Below are positions 1 to 7,734 of a DNA stretch of 64,000 nucleotides, one piece after another. Location: the NCBI RefSeq assembly GCF_051900415.1, contig NZ_JBHZGL010000001.1:124001-188000 (forward strand). Direction: 5' to 3'. The DNA is from Frateuria_A sp051900415. GTDB taxonomy: Bacteria > Pseudomonadota > Gammaproteobacteria > Xanthomonadales > Rhodanobacteraceae. The notes below the pieces were generated by a model. That model worked only from the letters and a program-made list of their open reading frames with translations, did not search any database and was not told the origin of the DNA. Every line of letters begins with the position of its first letter. Positions within the stretch are counted from its first letter, which is position 1. Made by a program: the position numbers and the translations under genes.

Positions 1-2
1 CG

Positions 3-962
3 CACGTGGTGCACCACCAGAGCGAGCACTACAACCTTTCCACCGCATTGCGCCAGACCGGCAGCGGCGTGCTGCTGGGCTGGCTGTTCTACCTGCCGAT
101 GGCGCTGGCCGGCATCCCGACCGAAGTGTTCGTGGTCGTTGCGCTGATCGACCTGCTCTACCAGTTCTGGGTGCATACCGAACAGGTCGGCCGGCTGGGC
201 TGGTTCGACCGCGTGTTCTGCTCGCCCTCCAACCATCGCGCGCATCACGCGGTGAACGATCGCTACCTGGACCGCAACTACGGCGGCATCCTGATCGTCT
301 GGGACCGGCTGTTCGGCACCTTCGTGGAAGAGGACGACAGTGATCCGCCGGTCTACGGCACCCGTGCCCCGTTGCGCAGCTGGAACCCGTTGTGGGCCAA
401 CGCCGAGGTGTACTGGGCGGCCGCGAAGGACGCCTGGTACGCACGGCGCTGGCGCGACAAGCTGCTGGTCTGGCTCAAGCCGCCCGGCTGGCGACCGGCC
501 GACGTGGCGGCGCGCTTTCCCAAGCCGGCTTTCGACATCCATCGCGAGCGCTTCGACCCGCCGGTGTCGCGTGCGCTCACCTTCTACTGCCTGCTGCAGT
601 TCGCGCTGCTGCTTGGCATGGCCACGCACTTCCTCGACCTCAGCACCACTGCCAGCCTGTCGACACTGCTGGTTTACGCGGCCTACCTGGTCGACAGCCT
701 CACCGTGCTCGGTGCGCTGATGGAAGGACGGCGCGCCGCGTGCTGGTTCGAGGCGCTCCGCGTGCTCGCCACGGCTCTGGTGCCATGGGCGACCGGCCGC
801 TGGTTCGGCGTGGCCCAGCTCGAGCCCCGCATCGGGGCCGCGATGCTGGTGGTGTTCGGCCTTGCCGCGCTGGCGTTGCCCTGGGTCGCTCCGGCTCGCC
901 CGTCTGCCGCGGTGCGGGAGGTGAGCGCGAAAGGCCAAACGGCTGGCACCGCGGGGCACTGA
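3..962 (+). CDS. Sterol desaturase / alkylglycerol monooxygenase-like membrane di-iron oxidase (5' end missing)
   Basis: The reading frame is open at the left edge of the window, so only the C-terminal part is present. The visible part starts inside a histidine box (HVVHHQSEHYN) and continues to a second box, SNHRAHH, followed by DRNYGGILIVWDRLFGTF. This pattern is typical of the fatty acid hydroxylase superfamily and closest to alkylglycerol monooxygenase (TMEM195-like) proteins. The family uses a histidine-bound di-iron centre in a membrane protein to hydroxylate lipids. Several hydrophobic segments lie in the last 130 residues, giving a longer C-terminal membrane region than a minimal sterol desaturase. 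The substrate cannot be told from this fragment. Family assignment is firm and exact activity is open. Confidence 0.85.
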   Translation, partial: HVVHHQSEHYNLSTALRQTGSGVLLGWLFYLPMALAGIPTEVFVVVALIDLLYQFWVHTEQVGRLGWFDRVFCSPSNHRAHHAVNDRYLDRNYGGILIVWDRLFGTFVEEDDSDPPVYGTRAPLRSWNPLWANAEVYWAAAKDAWYARRWRDKLLVWLKPPGWRPADVAARFPKPAFDIHRERFDPPVSRALTFYCLLQFALLLGMATHFLDLSTTASLSTLLVYAAYLVDSLTVLGALMEGRRAACWFEALRVLATALVPWATGRWFGVAQLEPRIGAAMLVVFGLAALALPWVAPARPSAAVREVSAKGQTAGTAGH

Positions 963-1009
963 GGTCGGACTTGCAGGCAACCTCGAATAACCGCCCGTTC
1001 GGGATCCTC

Positions 1010-1061
1010 TGTAGGAGCGCACCCTGTGGCATGGCGGTCGCGCACGGGGTGCGCTCCTACA
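1010..1061. repeat. Intergenic palindromic repeat, TGTAGGAGCG family (copy A1)
   Basis: The arms TGTAGGAGCGCACC and GGTGCGCTCCTACA face each other across a short GTCGCGC-containing centre. The same design recurs at 25901, 40924, 49774, 50590, 53033 and 61186. It lies between the membrane oxidase gene and the permease gene. Confidence 0.85.
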
Positions 1062-1195
1062 GGGCGTCGGAAGCCAACCGGGCTTTCTGAACTCCCGCAA
1101 GGTCGCCGTGGCGCTGCTGCCTCGTTGGAATGGGGCCGCGATGCCGTCGGTGCGCTTTCGGAACGGCGCGACGGACGCCACCACCCAACCACGGG

Positions 1196-1226
1196 TTGCA
1201 GCCACTTGCAAGCTCCACGTTATGAT
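1196..1226 (+). promoter_or_regulatory. Possible sigma-70 promoter for the permease
   Basis: TTGCAG at 1196-1201 and TATGAT at 1221-1226 are separated by 19 bases. That spacing is long, but the -10 box is good and sits 28 bases before the permease start. This is a weak call from motif inspection only. Confidence 0.35.
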
Positions 1227-1253
1227 CGGCGCTTGTTTTCAAGGGGATACCTG

Positions 1254-2807
1254 ATGGGATTTCTTTCCAGGCTGGTACGCCGCAAGTCGGTTCAGCAACT
1301 GCAGTCCGAGGCCGGTGGGTCGAAGGATTTTCGCCGCACCATGGGCGTGTGGCAGCTCACTGCCATTGGCGTGGGCGCCATCGTCGGCGTCGGCGTGTTC
1401 GTGCTGGCGCCCAATGAAGCGGCACTCAATGCCGGCCCCGCCATCATCCTGAGCTTCCTTGTCGCCGGCATCGGCAGTGCCTGCGCTGCGCTGGCCTACG
1501 CCGAGTTCGCCGGAATGATCCCGGTGACCGGCAGCGCCTACACCTACGGCTATGCCGTGCTGGGTGAGTTGCCAGCATGGATCATCGGCTGGGACCTGTT
1601 GGTCGAATACGCGCTGATCGTCGGCGTGGTGGCGGCCGGTACATCCAACTACCTGCAATCGCTGATCATCCAGGTCACCGGTTTGCACCTGCCGGTCTGG
1701 CTGCAGGGCGCCTACGACCCGGCACAGCCGGACAGCGGCAAGGTGGTCAACCTCATCGCGGTGATCGTGGCGCTGGGCATTTCCTGGATCCAGATCATGC
1801 GCACCGAGATCGGCGCGCGCTTCAACACCGTCGTGGTGACCATGAAGGTGATCGGCGTATTGGTGGTCATCGTGGTGGGCGCGTTCTTCGTGCATGCGTC
1901 CAACTGGACTCCCTTCATCCCCGACCTCATCCACGATCCGCTCGCGACGGGCGGCACCCGCTACGGCTGGGACGGCGTGCTGGCCGCGGCGAGCATCGTG
2001 TTCTTCGCCGTATTCGGCTACGACACGCTGACCACTGCGGCGGAGGAGTCGAAGAACCCGCAGCGCGACCTGCCGCTGGCGGTGATCGCCTCGCTGGGCA
2101 TCTCGATGGTGATGTACCTGGCGATCTCGCTGATCCTCACCGGCATGGTGCCCTACAACGGTTGCGTGGATGCCACGCAGGCAGCCGGCCAGTGCACCAG
2201 CGGGATGATCCTCGCCAGCCAGGCGCCGGTCAGCGCCGTGTTCGAGGCGCGGGGTCTGCACTGGGTCAGCGGCATCATTGACCTGGCCGCGGTGTGCGGC
2301 ATCGCCTCGGTGGTGTTCGCCTTCATGCTGGGCGCCGCGCGCATCTGGTTCGCGCTTGCCCGCGACGGCCTGCTGCCGCGCTGGTTCGCCAAGGTGCATC
2401 CGAAATACGGCACGCCGTACCGCCCGACCCTGCTGCTGGGCATCTTCACGGCGCTGGCCGCCGGCCTGCTGCCGATCCGCGAGCTGGCCGAACTGGTGAA
2501 CATCGGTACGCTGTCGGCGTTCATCGTGATCTGCGCCTCGGTGCTTATCCTGCGCATCACCCAGCCGAACCTGGAACGTCGCTTCCGCACTCCGGCGCTG
2601 TGGCTGCTCGCGCCGCTGGGCATCGTGTTCTCGCTGTTCCTGATCATCGGCTGGCCGTGGGTCACCGAAGGCCGCTTCCACATGATCGGTGGCCTGGACA
2701 TGGTCACCATCTGGCGCTTCCTGATCTGGATGGGCATCGGCCTGGTGATCTACTTCGCCTATGGCATGCGCAACAGCCAGCTGGGGCGCGAGAAAGCCGG
2801 CGGCTGA
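1254..2807 (+). CDS. APC-family amino acid permease
   Basis: This 517-residue protein has about twelve hydrophobic segments. The N-terminal stretch MGVWQLTAIGVGAIVGVGVF near residues 30-50 is the unwound first-helix signature of the amino acid-polyamine-organocation superfamily. It resembles the cationic amino acid transporter branch (YfnA and CAT type), which moves amino acids across the inner membrane. The ATG at 1254 is preceded by AAGGGG six bases upstream, whereas longer in-frame starts run through repeat A1 and lack a ribosome site. A stem-loop follows the gene at 2830. Substrate is not determinable from sequence. The gene stands alone with no adjacent catabolic enzymes. Confidence 0.9.
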   Translation: MGFLSRLVRRKSVQQLQSEAGGSKDFRRTMGVWQLTAIGVGAIVGVGVFVLAPNEAALNAGPAIILSFLVAGIGSACAALAYAEFAGMIPVTGSAYTYGYAVLGELPAWIIGWDLLVEYALIVGVVAAGTSNYLQSLIIQVTGLHLPVWLQGAYDPAQPDSGKVVNLIAVIVALGISWIQIMRTEIGARFNTVVVTMKVIGVLVVIVVGAFFVHASNWTPFIPDLIHDPLATGGTRYGWDGVLAAASIVFFAVFGYDTLTTAAEESKNPQRDLPLAVIASLGISMVMYLAISLILTGMVPYNGCVDATQAAGQCTSGMILASQAPVSAVFEARGLHWVSGIIDLAAVCGIASVVFAFMLGAARIWFALARDGLLPRWFAKVHPKYGTPYRPTLLLGIFTALAAGLLPIRELAELVNIGTLSAFIVICASVLILRITQPNLERRFRTPALWLLAPLGIVFSLFLIIGWPWVTEGRFHMIGGLDMVTIWRFLIWMGIGLVIYFAYGMRNSQLGREKAGG

Positions 2808-2829
2808 CACCGCGCCAACGTCGATGCGG

Positions 2830-2861
2830 GCGAAGGCCTCCGCGAATGCGGGGGCCTTCGC
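2830..2861 (+). terminator. Stem-loop after the permease, probable terminator
   Basis: GCGAAGGCC and GGCCTTCGC form a nine base-pair stem around a GC-rich loop, 23 bases after the permease stop. No long T run follows, so termination efficiency is uncertain. Confidence 0.5.
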
Positions 2862-3018
2862 GTATGTGCCGCACCGGCGGTGAGAGGGCGGCGTCCGCCG
2901 TGACCTCTGGCAGGGGGAGGGGCGTGACCTTCGTCCTACCATCGGATGGCTGTCACGTTGGTTATCGGGGCGCCATCCGCGCCCCTGGCGTGGCCGTTGT
3001 CCGTCAGGGGAAGTGTCC

Positions 3019-4917
3019 GTGAAGAATGTTCGTTCGAAGCTGCTGGTGGTCGCGCTGGGCGCGGCGTTGTCGTTCGGTGCGCTGGCGGAGAAGGTGCCGC
3101 CGGTGGACCAGCCCTATCCGGGCATGCTGACGCTGAAGGTGGACCTCACCGACGCGCCGAAAAAGATCTTCCGAGTGCACGAGACGATCCCGGCCAAGCC
3201 CGGCGCGTTCACGCTGCACTACCCCCAATGGATTCCCGGCGAGCACTCGCCCTCCGGCCCGATCGACAACCTTGCCGGCCTGGTCATCACCGCCAACGGC
3301 AAGCGCGTGCCATGGCGCCGCGACCTGCGCGACATGTACACGCTGCACCTGACCGTGCCCGAAGGCGCCAGCGCGCTGCAGCTTCAGTTCCAGTTCCTTT
3401 CGCCGGGCGAAGGCGGCATGTTCGGCGCCAGCGCCTCCTCCACACCCAATCTGGTGGACGTGGAATTCAACCAGGTGGCCTTCTACCCGGCCGGCTACTA
3501 CACCCGGCAGATCCAGATCCAGCCGATCGTGACGCTCCCCGCCGGCTGGCAGTTCGCCACCGCGATGGACGTGCAGGCGCGCGACGGCGCGAGCACCACC
3601 TTCAAGCCGATCAGCTTCAACAAGTTCGTCGACTCGCCGCTGATCGCCGGCGAGCATTTCAATCGGGTGGACTTGAACCCCAAGGGCGAGGTGCCGGTGC
3701 ACCTGAACGTGGTGGCCGACGATGCCGATCAGGTGAAGCTCTCCGACGACCAGCTCAAGCAGCACCGCAATCTGGTCGACCAAGCCGGCAAGCTGTTCGG
3801 CGCGCACCACTACGAGCACTACGACTTCCTGCTCACGCTGTCCGACCACACCGGCCACTTTGGCCTGGAGCATCACCAGTCCAGCGACGACCGCCTGCCG
3901 GCCGACATGCTGACCGACGACAGCTCCTACGCGCTGATGGCCAGCCTGATGCCGCACGAGTACGTGCACTCCTGGTGCGGCAAGTTCCGCCGCCCAGCCA
4001 AGCTGTGGGCGCCGGACTTCAACACGGTCGAGGAAGACGACCTGCTGTGGGTCTACGAGGGCCTGACCGACTATTGGGCCGGCGTGCTCACCGCCCGTTC
4101 GGGCATGTGGACGGCCGAGCAGTACCGCGACTCGATGGCCAATATCGCCGCGGCCATGTCCGCGCGCACCGGCCGCGCCTGGCGCTCGCTTCAGGACACC
4201 GCCGACGCCGCGCCGCTCACCTATTACGGCGGTGGCGGCTGGGGCAACTATCGCCGCGGCACCGACTTCTACCCGGAAGGCCAGCTTTTGTGGCTGGACG
4301 TGGACACGCAGATCCGCGAACTCTCCCATGGCAAGCACTCGCTGGACGACTTCGCCCGCGCCTTCTTCGGCATGGACAACGGCAGCTACGTGACCAAGAC
4401 CTACACCTTCGAAGAGGTGGTCGACACGCTCAACCAGGTGCAGCCGTACGATTGGAAGACCTTCCTGCGCACGCGCCTCGATTACACCGGCGATGAGTTG
4501 CCTGAACACGGCATCGAGCGCGGTGGCTGGAAGCTGGTCTATACCGATACCCCCAACGCCGAGACCAAGGCCGGGGAATCGATGCGCCACAACGTCAACC
4601 TGGCCTACTCGTTGGGCCTGTCCGTCTCCAAGAGCGGCAACATCTACGACGTGCAGTGGGACGGCCCCGCGTTCAATGCCGGCCTGGTGCCGGGCCTGGA
4701 TATCGTCGCGGTCAACGGCAAGGACTACTCGCCCGACACGCTGAAGGACGCCGTCAAGGCTGCGAAGACCCGCAAGGCGCCGGTCGAGCTGCTGGTCAAG
4801 AACGTGGACGTCTATACCACCGTCAAGGTGGACTACCACGGCGGCCTGAAATACCCGCACCTGGTCCGCGCCGATGGCAAGGATCTGCTGACCGTGATCA
4901 CCACCCCGCGCAAGTAA
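3019..4917 (+). CDS. Secreted M61-family (glycyl aminopeptidase-like) metallopeptidase, copy 1
   Basis: This 632-residue protein has an N-terminal signal peptide (charged start, hydrophobic core, cleavage probably after residue 23-25). The zinc-binding motif HEYVHSW is at residues 313-319, with the downstream glutamate in WVYEGLTDYW at about residue 347. A C-terminal PDZ-like domain covers about residues 510-600. M61 enzymes are periplasmic or secreted aminopeptidases with a preference for Gly and Ala N-termini. Two GTG codons are possible starts. The one at 3019 has AGGGG eight bases upstream and matches the start of the paralogue, whereas 3013 sits too close to that site. A second, closely similar copy follows 155 bases downstream, so co-transcription is likely. 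Confidence 0.9.
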   Translation: MKNVRSKLLVVALGAALSFGALAEKVPPVDQPYPGMLTLKVDLTDAPKKIFRVHETIPAKPGAFTLHYPQWIPGEHSPSGPIDNLAGLVITANGKRVPWRRDLRDMYTLHLTVPEGASALQLQFQFLSPGEGGMFGASASSTPNLVDVEFNQVAFYPAGYYTRQIQIQPIVTLPAGWQFATAMDVQARDGASTTFKPISFNKFVDSPLIAGEHFNRVDLNPKGEVPVHLNVVADDADQVKLSDDQLKQHRNLVDQAGKLFGAHHYEHYDFLLTLSDHTGHFGLEHHQSSDDRLPADMLTDDSSYALMASLMPHEYVHSWCGKFRRPAKLWAPDFNTVEEDDLLWVYEGLTDYWAGVLTARSGMWTAEQYRDSMANIAAAMSARTGRAWRSLQDTADAAPLTYYGGGGWGNYRRGTDFYPEGQLLWLDVDTQIRELSHGKHSLDDFARAFFGMDNGSYVTKTYTFEEVVDTLNQVQPYDWKTFLRTRLDYTGDELPEHGIERGGWKLVYTDTPNAETKAGESMRHNVNLAYSLGLSVSKSGNIYDVQWDGPAFNAGLVPGLDIVAVNGKDYSPDTLKDAVKAAKTRKAPVELLVKNVDVYTTVKVDYHGGLKYPHLVRADGKDLLTVITTPRK

Positions 4918-5072
4918 CTTCAGGCAAATAACCCATCCCACCCTCACCGTTCGTCCCGGCCGCAGGCCCGCAAGGCCGAAGTCGAAGGACCGGCGCGCGG
5001 CACATGTCCCTCGCTGCGCTACGCCCCGGGACCAACGGTGAGCTCGAGCACCACCACCGGAGAGCTTCTTCC

Positions 5073-6971
5073 GTGAAAAACAAACCCCTCGCATCCGCCC
5101 TGCTGGCCGCCACCTTCGCGCTGGTCGCCGTGCCCGCCTTCGCCGACGTGCCGCCGCCGCGCGACGTACCCTTCAACGGCACGATCAAGATCAACGTGGA
5201 TGCGACCGACATCGCCCACCGCGTGTTCCGCGTGCGCGAGACCATTCCCGCCCAGCCCGGCCCGCTGACCCTGCTCTATCCGCAGTGGATCCCCGGCCAC
5301 CACTCGCCGACCGGTCCGATCGACAAGTTCGCCGGCCTGGTGGTCAAGGCCAACGGCAAGGTGCTGCCGTGGGTGCGCGATCCGCTCAACGTCTATGCCT
5401 TCCACGTCGACGTGCCGCAGGGCGCGACCGAAGTCGAAGCCTCCTTCCAGTTCCTCTCGCCGCAGGACAGGAGCCAGGGCCGCATCGTGATGACGCCCGA
5501 GATGCTGAACCTGCAGTGGGACGCGATGTCCCTGTACCCGGCCGGCTACGACACCGACCGCATCATGTCGCAGGCCACCGCCACCTATCCGGACGGCTGG
5601 AAGGCCGCGACCGCGCTGGAAGTAGCCTCCACCGACGGCAATACCGTCACCTACAAGCCGATCGACTACACCAACCTGGTCGACTCGCCGGTGTTCGCCG
5701 GCAAGTACTTCAAGCGCGTGGACCTGGACCCGGGCGCCAAGGTACCGGTGTTCATGAACCTGGTGGCGGATGATCCGAAGTATCTGGAGATCAAGCCCGA
5801 GCAGCTCAAGCCGCACCGCGAGCTGATCCAGCAGATGTACAAGCTCTATGGCGCGCACCACTACAACCACTACGACTTCCTGGTCTCGCTCACCGAAAAG
5901 ATGAGCGGCATCGGCCTGGAACACCACCGCTCCAGCGAGGACGGCCTGCCGGCCGATTACTTCACCGAGTGGGACAAGAACGTCTACGCGCGCGACCTGT
6001 TCTCGCACGAGTACAACCACTCCTGGGACGGCAAGTACCGCCGCGGTGCCGACCTCACCACGCCCAACTACAACGTGCCGATGAGCGACACCCTGCTGTG
6101 GGTGTATGAAGGCCAGACCCAGTTCTGGGGCAACGTCATCGCCGCGCGCGCGGGCCTGTGGAACAAGGACGAGACGCTGGACATGTTCGCCCTGGTTGCC
6201 GCCACCTACGACAAGGGCCGCCCGGGCCTGGCCAGCTGGCGCAACGTGCAGGACACCACCAACGACCCGACCATTGCCCAGCGCAGCCCGCTGCCCTACC
6301 GCAACTACCAGTCCAGCGAGGATTACTACTCCGCCGGCGCCATGATCTGGCTCGACGTCGATGGCAAGCTGCGCGAGCTCACCCGCGGCAAGAAGAAGAT
6401 CGACGACTTCGCGCGCGCCTTCTTCGGCATGAACAACGGTGACTGGAGCGTCAACACCTACACCTTCGAGGACGTGGTCAAGACGCTCAACGACATCGCG
6501 CCGTTCGACTGGACCAGCTACCTGCGCAAGCGCCTGGACGACCACGGCCCGCTGATCGGCGGCATCGCCTCGCACGGCTGGAAGCTGGTCTACACCGACA
6601 AGCCCTCCAAGGCGGTCAAGGCGATGGAGTCGCGCCGCCACGCGGCCGACCTGACCTACTCGCTGGGCCTGTCGATCGGCAAGGACGGCGGCATCGGCGA
6701 CGTGCTGTGGGACAGCCCCGCGTTCAAGGCCGGCCTGGCTCCCGCCATGACCATCGTCGCGGTCAACGGCAAGGAATACTCGGCCGACGCGGTGAAGGAT
6801 GCGGTCACGGCCGCGGCGAAGAACAAGAGCCAGCCGGTCGAACTGCTGGTGAAGAACTTCGACGAGTACAAGACCGTCCGCATCGACTACCACGACGGCC
6901 TGAAGTACCCGCACCTGGTCCGCGACGACAGCAAGCCGGACACCCTGTCCGACCTGATCAAGCCGCTCTAA
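5073..6971 (+). CDS. Secreted M61-family metallopeptidase, copy 2
   Basis: This tandem paralogue of the upstream peptidase also has exactly 632 residues from its GTG start. It has a signal peptide ending near the AFA-D junction (about residue 24). The zinc motif HEYNHSW is at residues 312-318, and the matching glutamate is in WVYEGQTQFW at about 346. A PDZ-like domain lies at the C-terminus. The two copies align along their whole length, including SLGLS and VELLVKN near the end, but differ in the central substrate-facing region around residues 120-150 and 370-420. They are a duplicated pair rather than a recent exact copy. Function is peptide hydrolysis outside the inner membrane, by family. 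Specificity differences are inferred, not shown. Confidence 0.9.
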   Translation: MKNKPLASALLAATFALVAVPAFADVPPPRDVPFNGTIKINVDATDIAHRVFRVRETIPAQPGPLTLLYPQWIPGHHSPTGPIDKFAGLVVKANGKVLPWVRDPLNVYAFHVDVPQGATEVEASFQFLSPQDRSQGRIVMTPEMLNLQWDAMSLYPAGYDTDRIMSQATATYPDGWKAATALEVASTDGNTVTYKPIDYTNLVDSPVFAGKYFKRVDLDPGAKVPVFMNLVADDPKYLEIKPEQLKPHRELIQQMYKLYGAHHYNHYDFLVSLTEKMSGIGLEHHRSSEDGLPADYFTEWDKNVYARDLFSHEYNHSWDGKYRRGADLTTPNYNVPMSDTLLWVYEGQTQFWGNVIAARAGLWNKDETLDMFALVAATYDKGRPGLASWRNVQDTTNDPTIAQRSPLPYRNYQSSEDYYSAGAMIWLDVDGKLRELTRGKKKIDDFARAFFGMNNGDWSVNTYTFEDVVKTLNDIAPFDWTSYLRKRLDDHGPLIGGIASHGWKLVYTDKPSKAVKAMESRRHAADLTYSLGLSIGKDGGIGDVLWDSPAFKAGLAPAMTIVAVNGKEYSADAVKDAVTAAAKNKSQPVELLVKNFDEYKTVRIDYHDGLKYPHLVRDDSKPDTLSDLIKPL

Positions 6972-6978
6972 CTGCTCT

Positions 6979-7165
6979 GCTCCCTCTCCCCTCCGGGGAG
7001 CGGGCTGGGGTGAGGGGCCAAGGCTTGCCAAGGCCCCCATCGAAGCCAGGCACCAAAGCCCCTCTCCCCTCGGGAGAGGGGTCGGGGAGAGGTTCCGGCC
7101 GAGCCTCGATCCCCACTCCGCCCCAAGCCTCACCCGCCCTGCGGGCACTCTCCCGATGGGAGAGG
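6979..7165. repeat. Cluster of CCCTCTCCC-type palindromic repeats
   Basis: Several short hairpins of the form CCTCTCCC(N)GGGAGAGG with adjoining GGGGTGAGGGG and CGGGGAGAGG segments fill the gap between the M61 pair and the tRNA promoter. The same family occurs at 18395-18815 and 20382-20540. Confidence 0.75.
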
Positions 7166-7173
7166 GAACCGCA

Positions 7174-7202
7174 TGAACCTCGCCACCCAACTCCGCTATA
7201 CT
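7174..7202 (+). promoter_or_regulatory. Probable tRNA promoter (-10 TATACT)
   Basis: TATACT at 7197-7202 is a near-consensus -10 box 51 bases before the mature tRNA. The -35 region TGAACC at 7174-7179 is poor. Placement directly ahead of a tRNA supports use. Confidence 0.5.
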
Positions 7203-7252
7203 GCCCGTCCGCCGAGGATCGACCGATTCCCGCGCGCATCCCGCAACACCAC

Positions 7253-7329
7253 GCGCCCGTAGCTCAGCCGGATAGAGTAGTGGCTTCCGAAGCCATTGGT
7301 CGGGGGTTCGAATCCCTCCGGGCGCGCCA
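7253..7329 (+). tRNA. tRNA-Arg (anticodon CCG)
   Basis: The 77-base gene folds as a canonical cloverleaf. The acceptor arms are GCGCCCG and CGGGCGC, followed by G and an encoded CCA. The anticodon stem is GTGGC/GCCAT around the loop TTCCGAA, which gives anticodon CCG reading CGG codons. The T arm has GTTCGAAT. The 3' CCA is in the genome. No attachment-site duplication or integrase was seen next to it. Confidence 0.96.
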
Positions 7330-7734
7330 TTCTCTCCGTCGACTTGCCGGCTGCTGCGCCGGTGAACCCGATCCGTATCGGACGTGCTCCCACGACAACG
7401 GACTGCGGTAACGAAGTCCGCCATGTAATCGCGCCGGTACGCGTCTGCGCCGCTTCCACGATTCGGCATTGGCCTGCCACCCGAGATAGGGTTCTGCCGC
7501 GGCTGGATAGTTGCCTGGTTAAGCGCGCACCTGGGGATTCAACGGCGTCGGAGCAGCTTCCGGGGATTTCCCGCAGCACCCGTGTTTTTCACGCCTCAGC
7601 GCCTGAACGGCGCACGCACGTTCTGCGTCTCATGATGGTGGCGCGCCTGCGGTCATCCGCGTCGCGCCGGACCCGGAAGCGATGGGGTTGCGGCCTGCCG
7701 ACGCCCGCCGGGCGAGCAGACAGGAGGCCTGCGC
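7330..7734. other. Gene-free stretch between tRNA-Arg and the sensor kinase
   Basis: These 405 bases hold no convincing coding sequence. Open frames crossing it are the antisense or shifted readings of neighbouring high-GC genes. A good ribosome site, AGGAGG at 7721-7726, near its end belongs to the kinase. No integrase fragment, repeat or attachment-site copy was seen. Confidence 0.6.

Noticed and set aside
1254..2942. Antisense ORF opposite the permease gene
   Set aside because: It is His/Asp/Arg-rich without domains and the plus strand has an obvious permease.
5019..7469. Long antisense open frame of over 800 codons opposite the second M61 gene
   Set aside because: It is a shadow of a high-GC coding strand; its translation is low-complexity Val/Gly/Arg/His-rich and has no family motif, while the plus strand encodes a clear peptidase.
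7253..7734. tRNA-Arg as an integration site of a genomic island
   Set aside because: No integrase, no duplicated 3' tRNA segment and no prophage genes follow; the downstream gene is a chromosomal sensor kinase.
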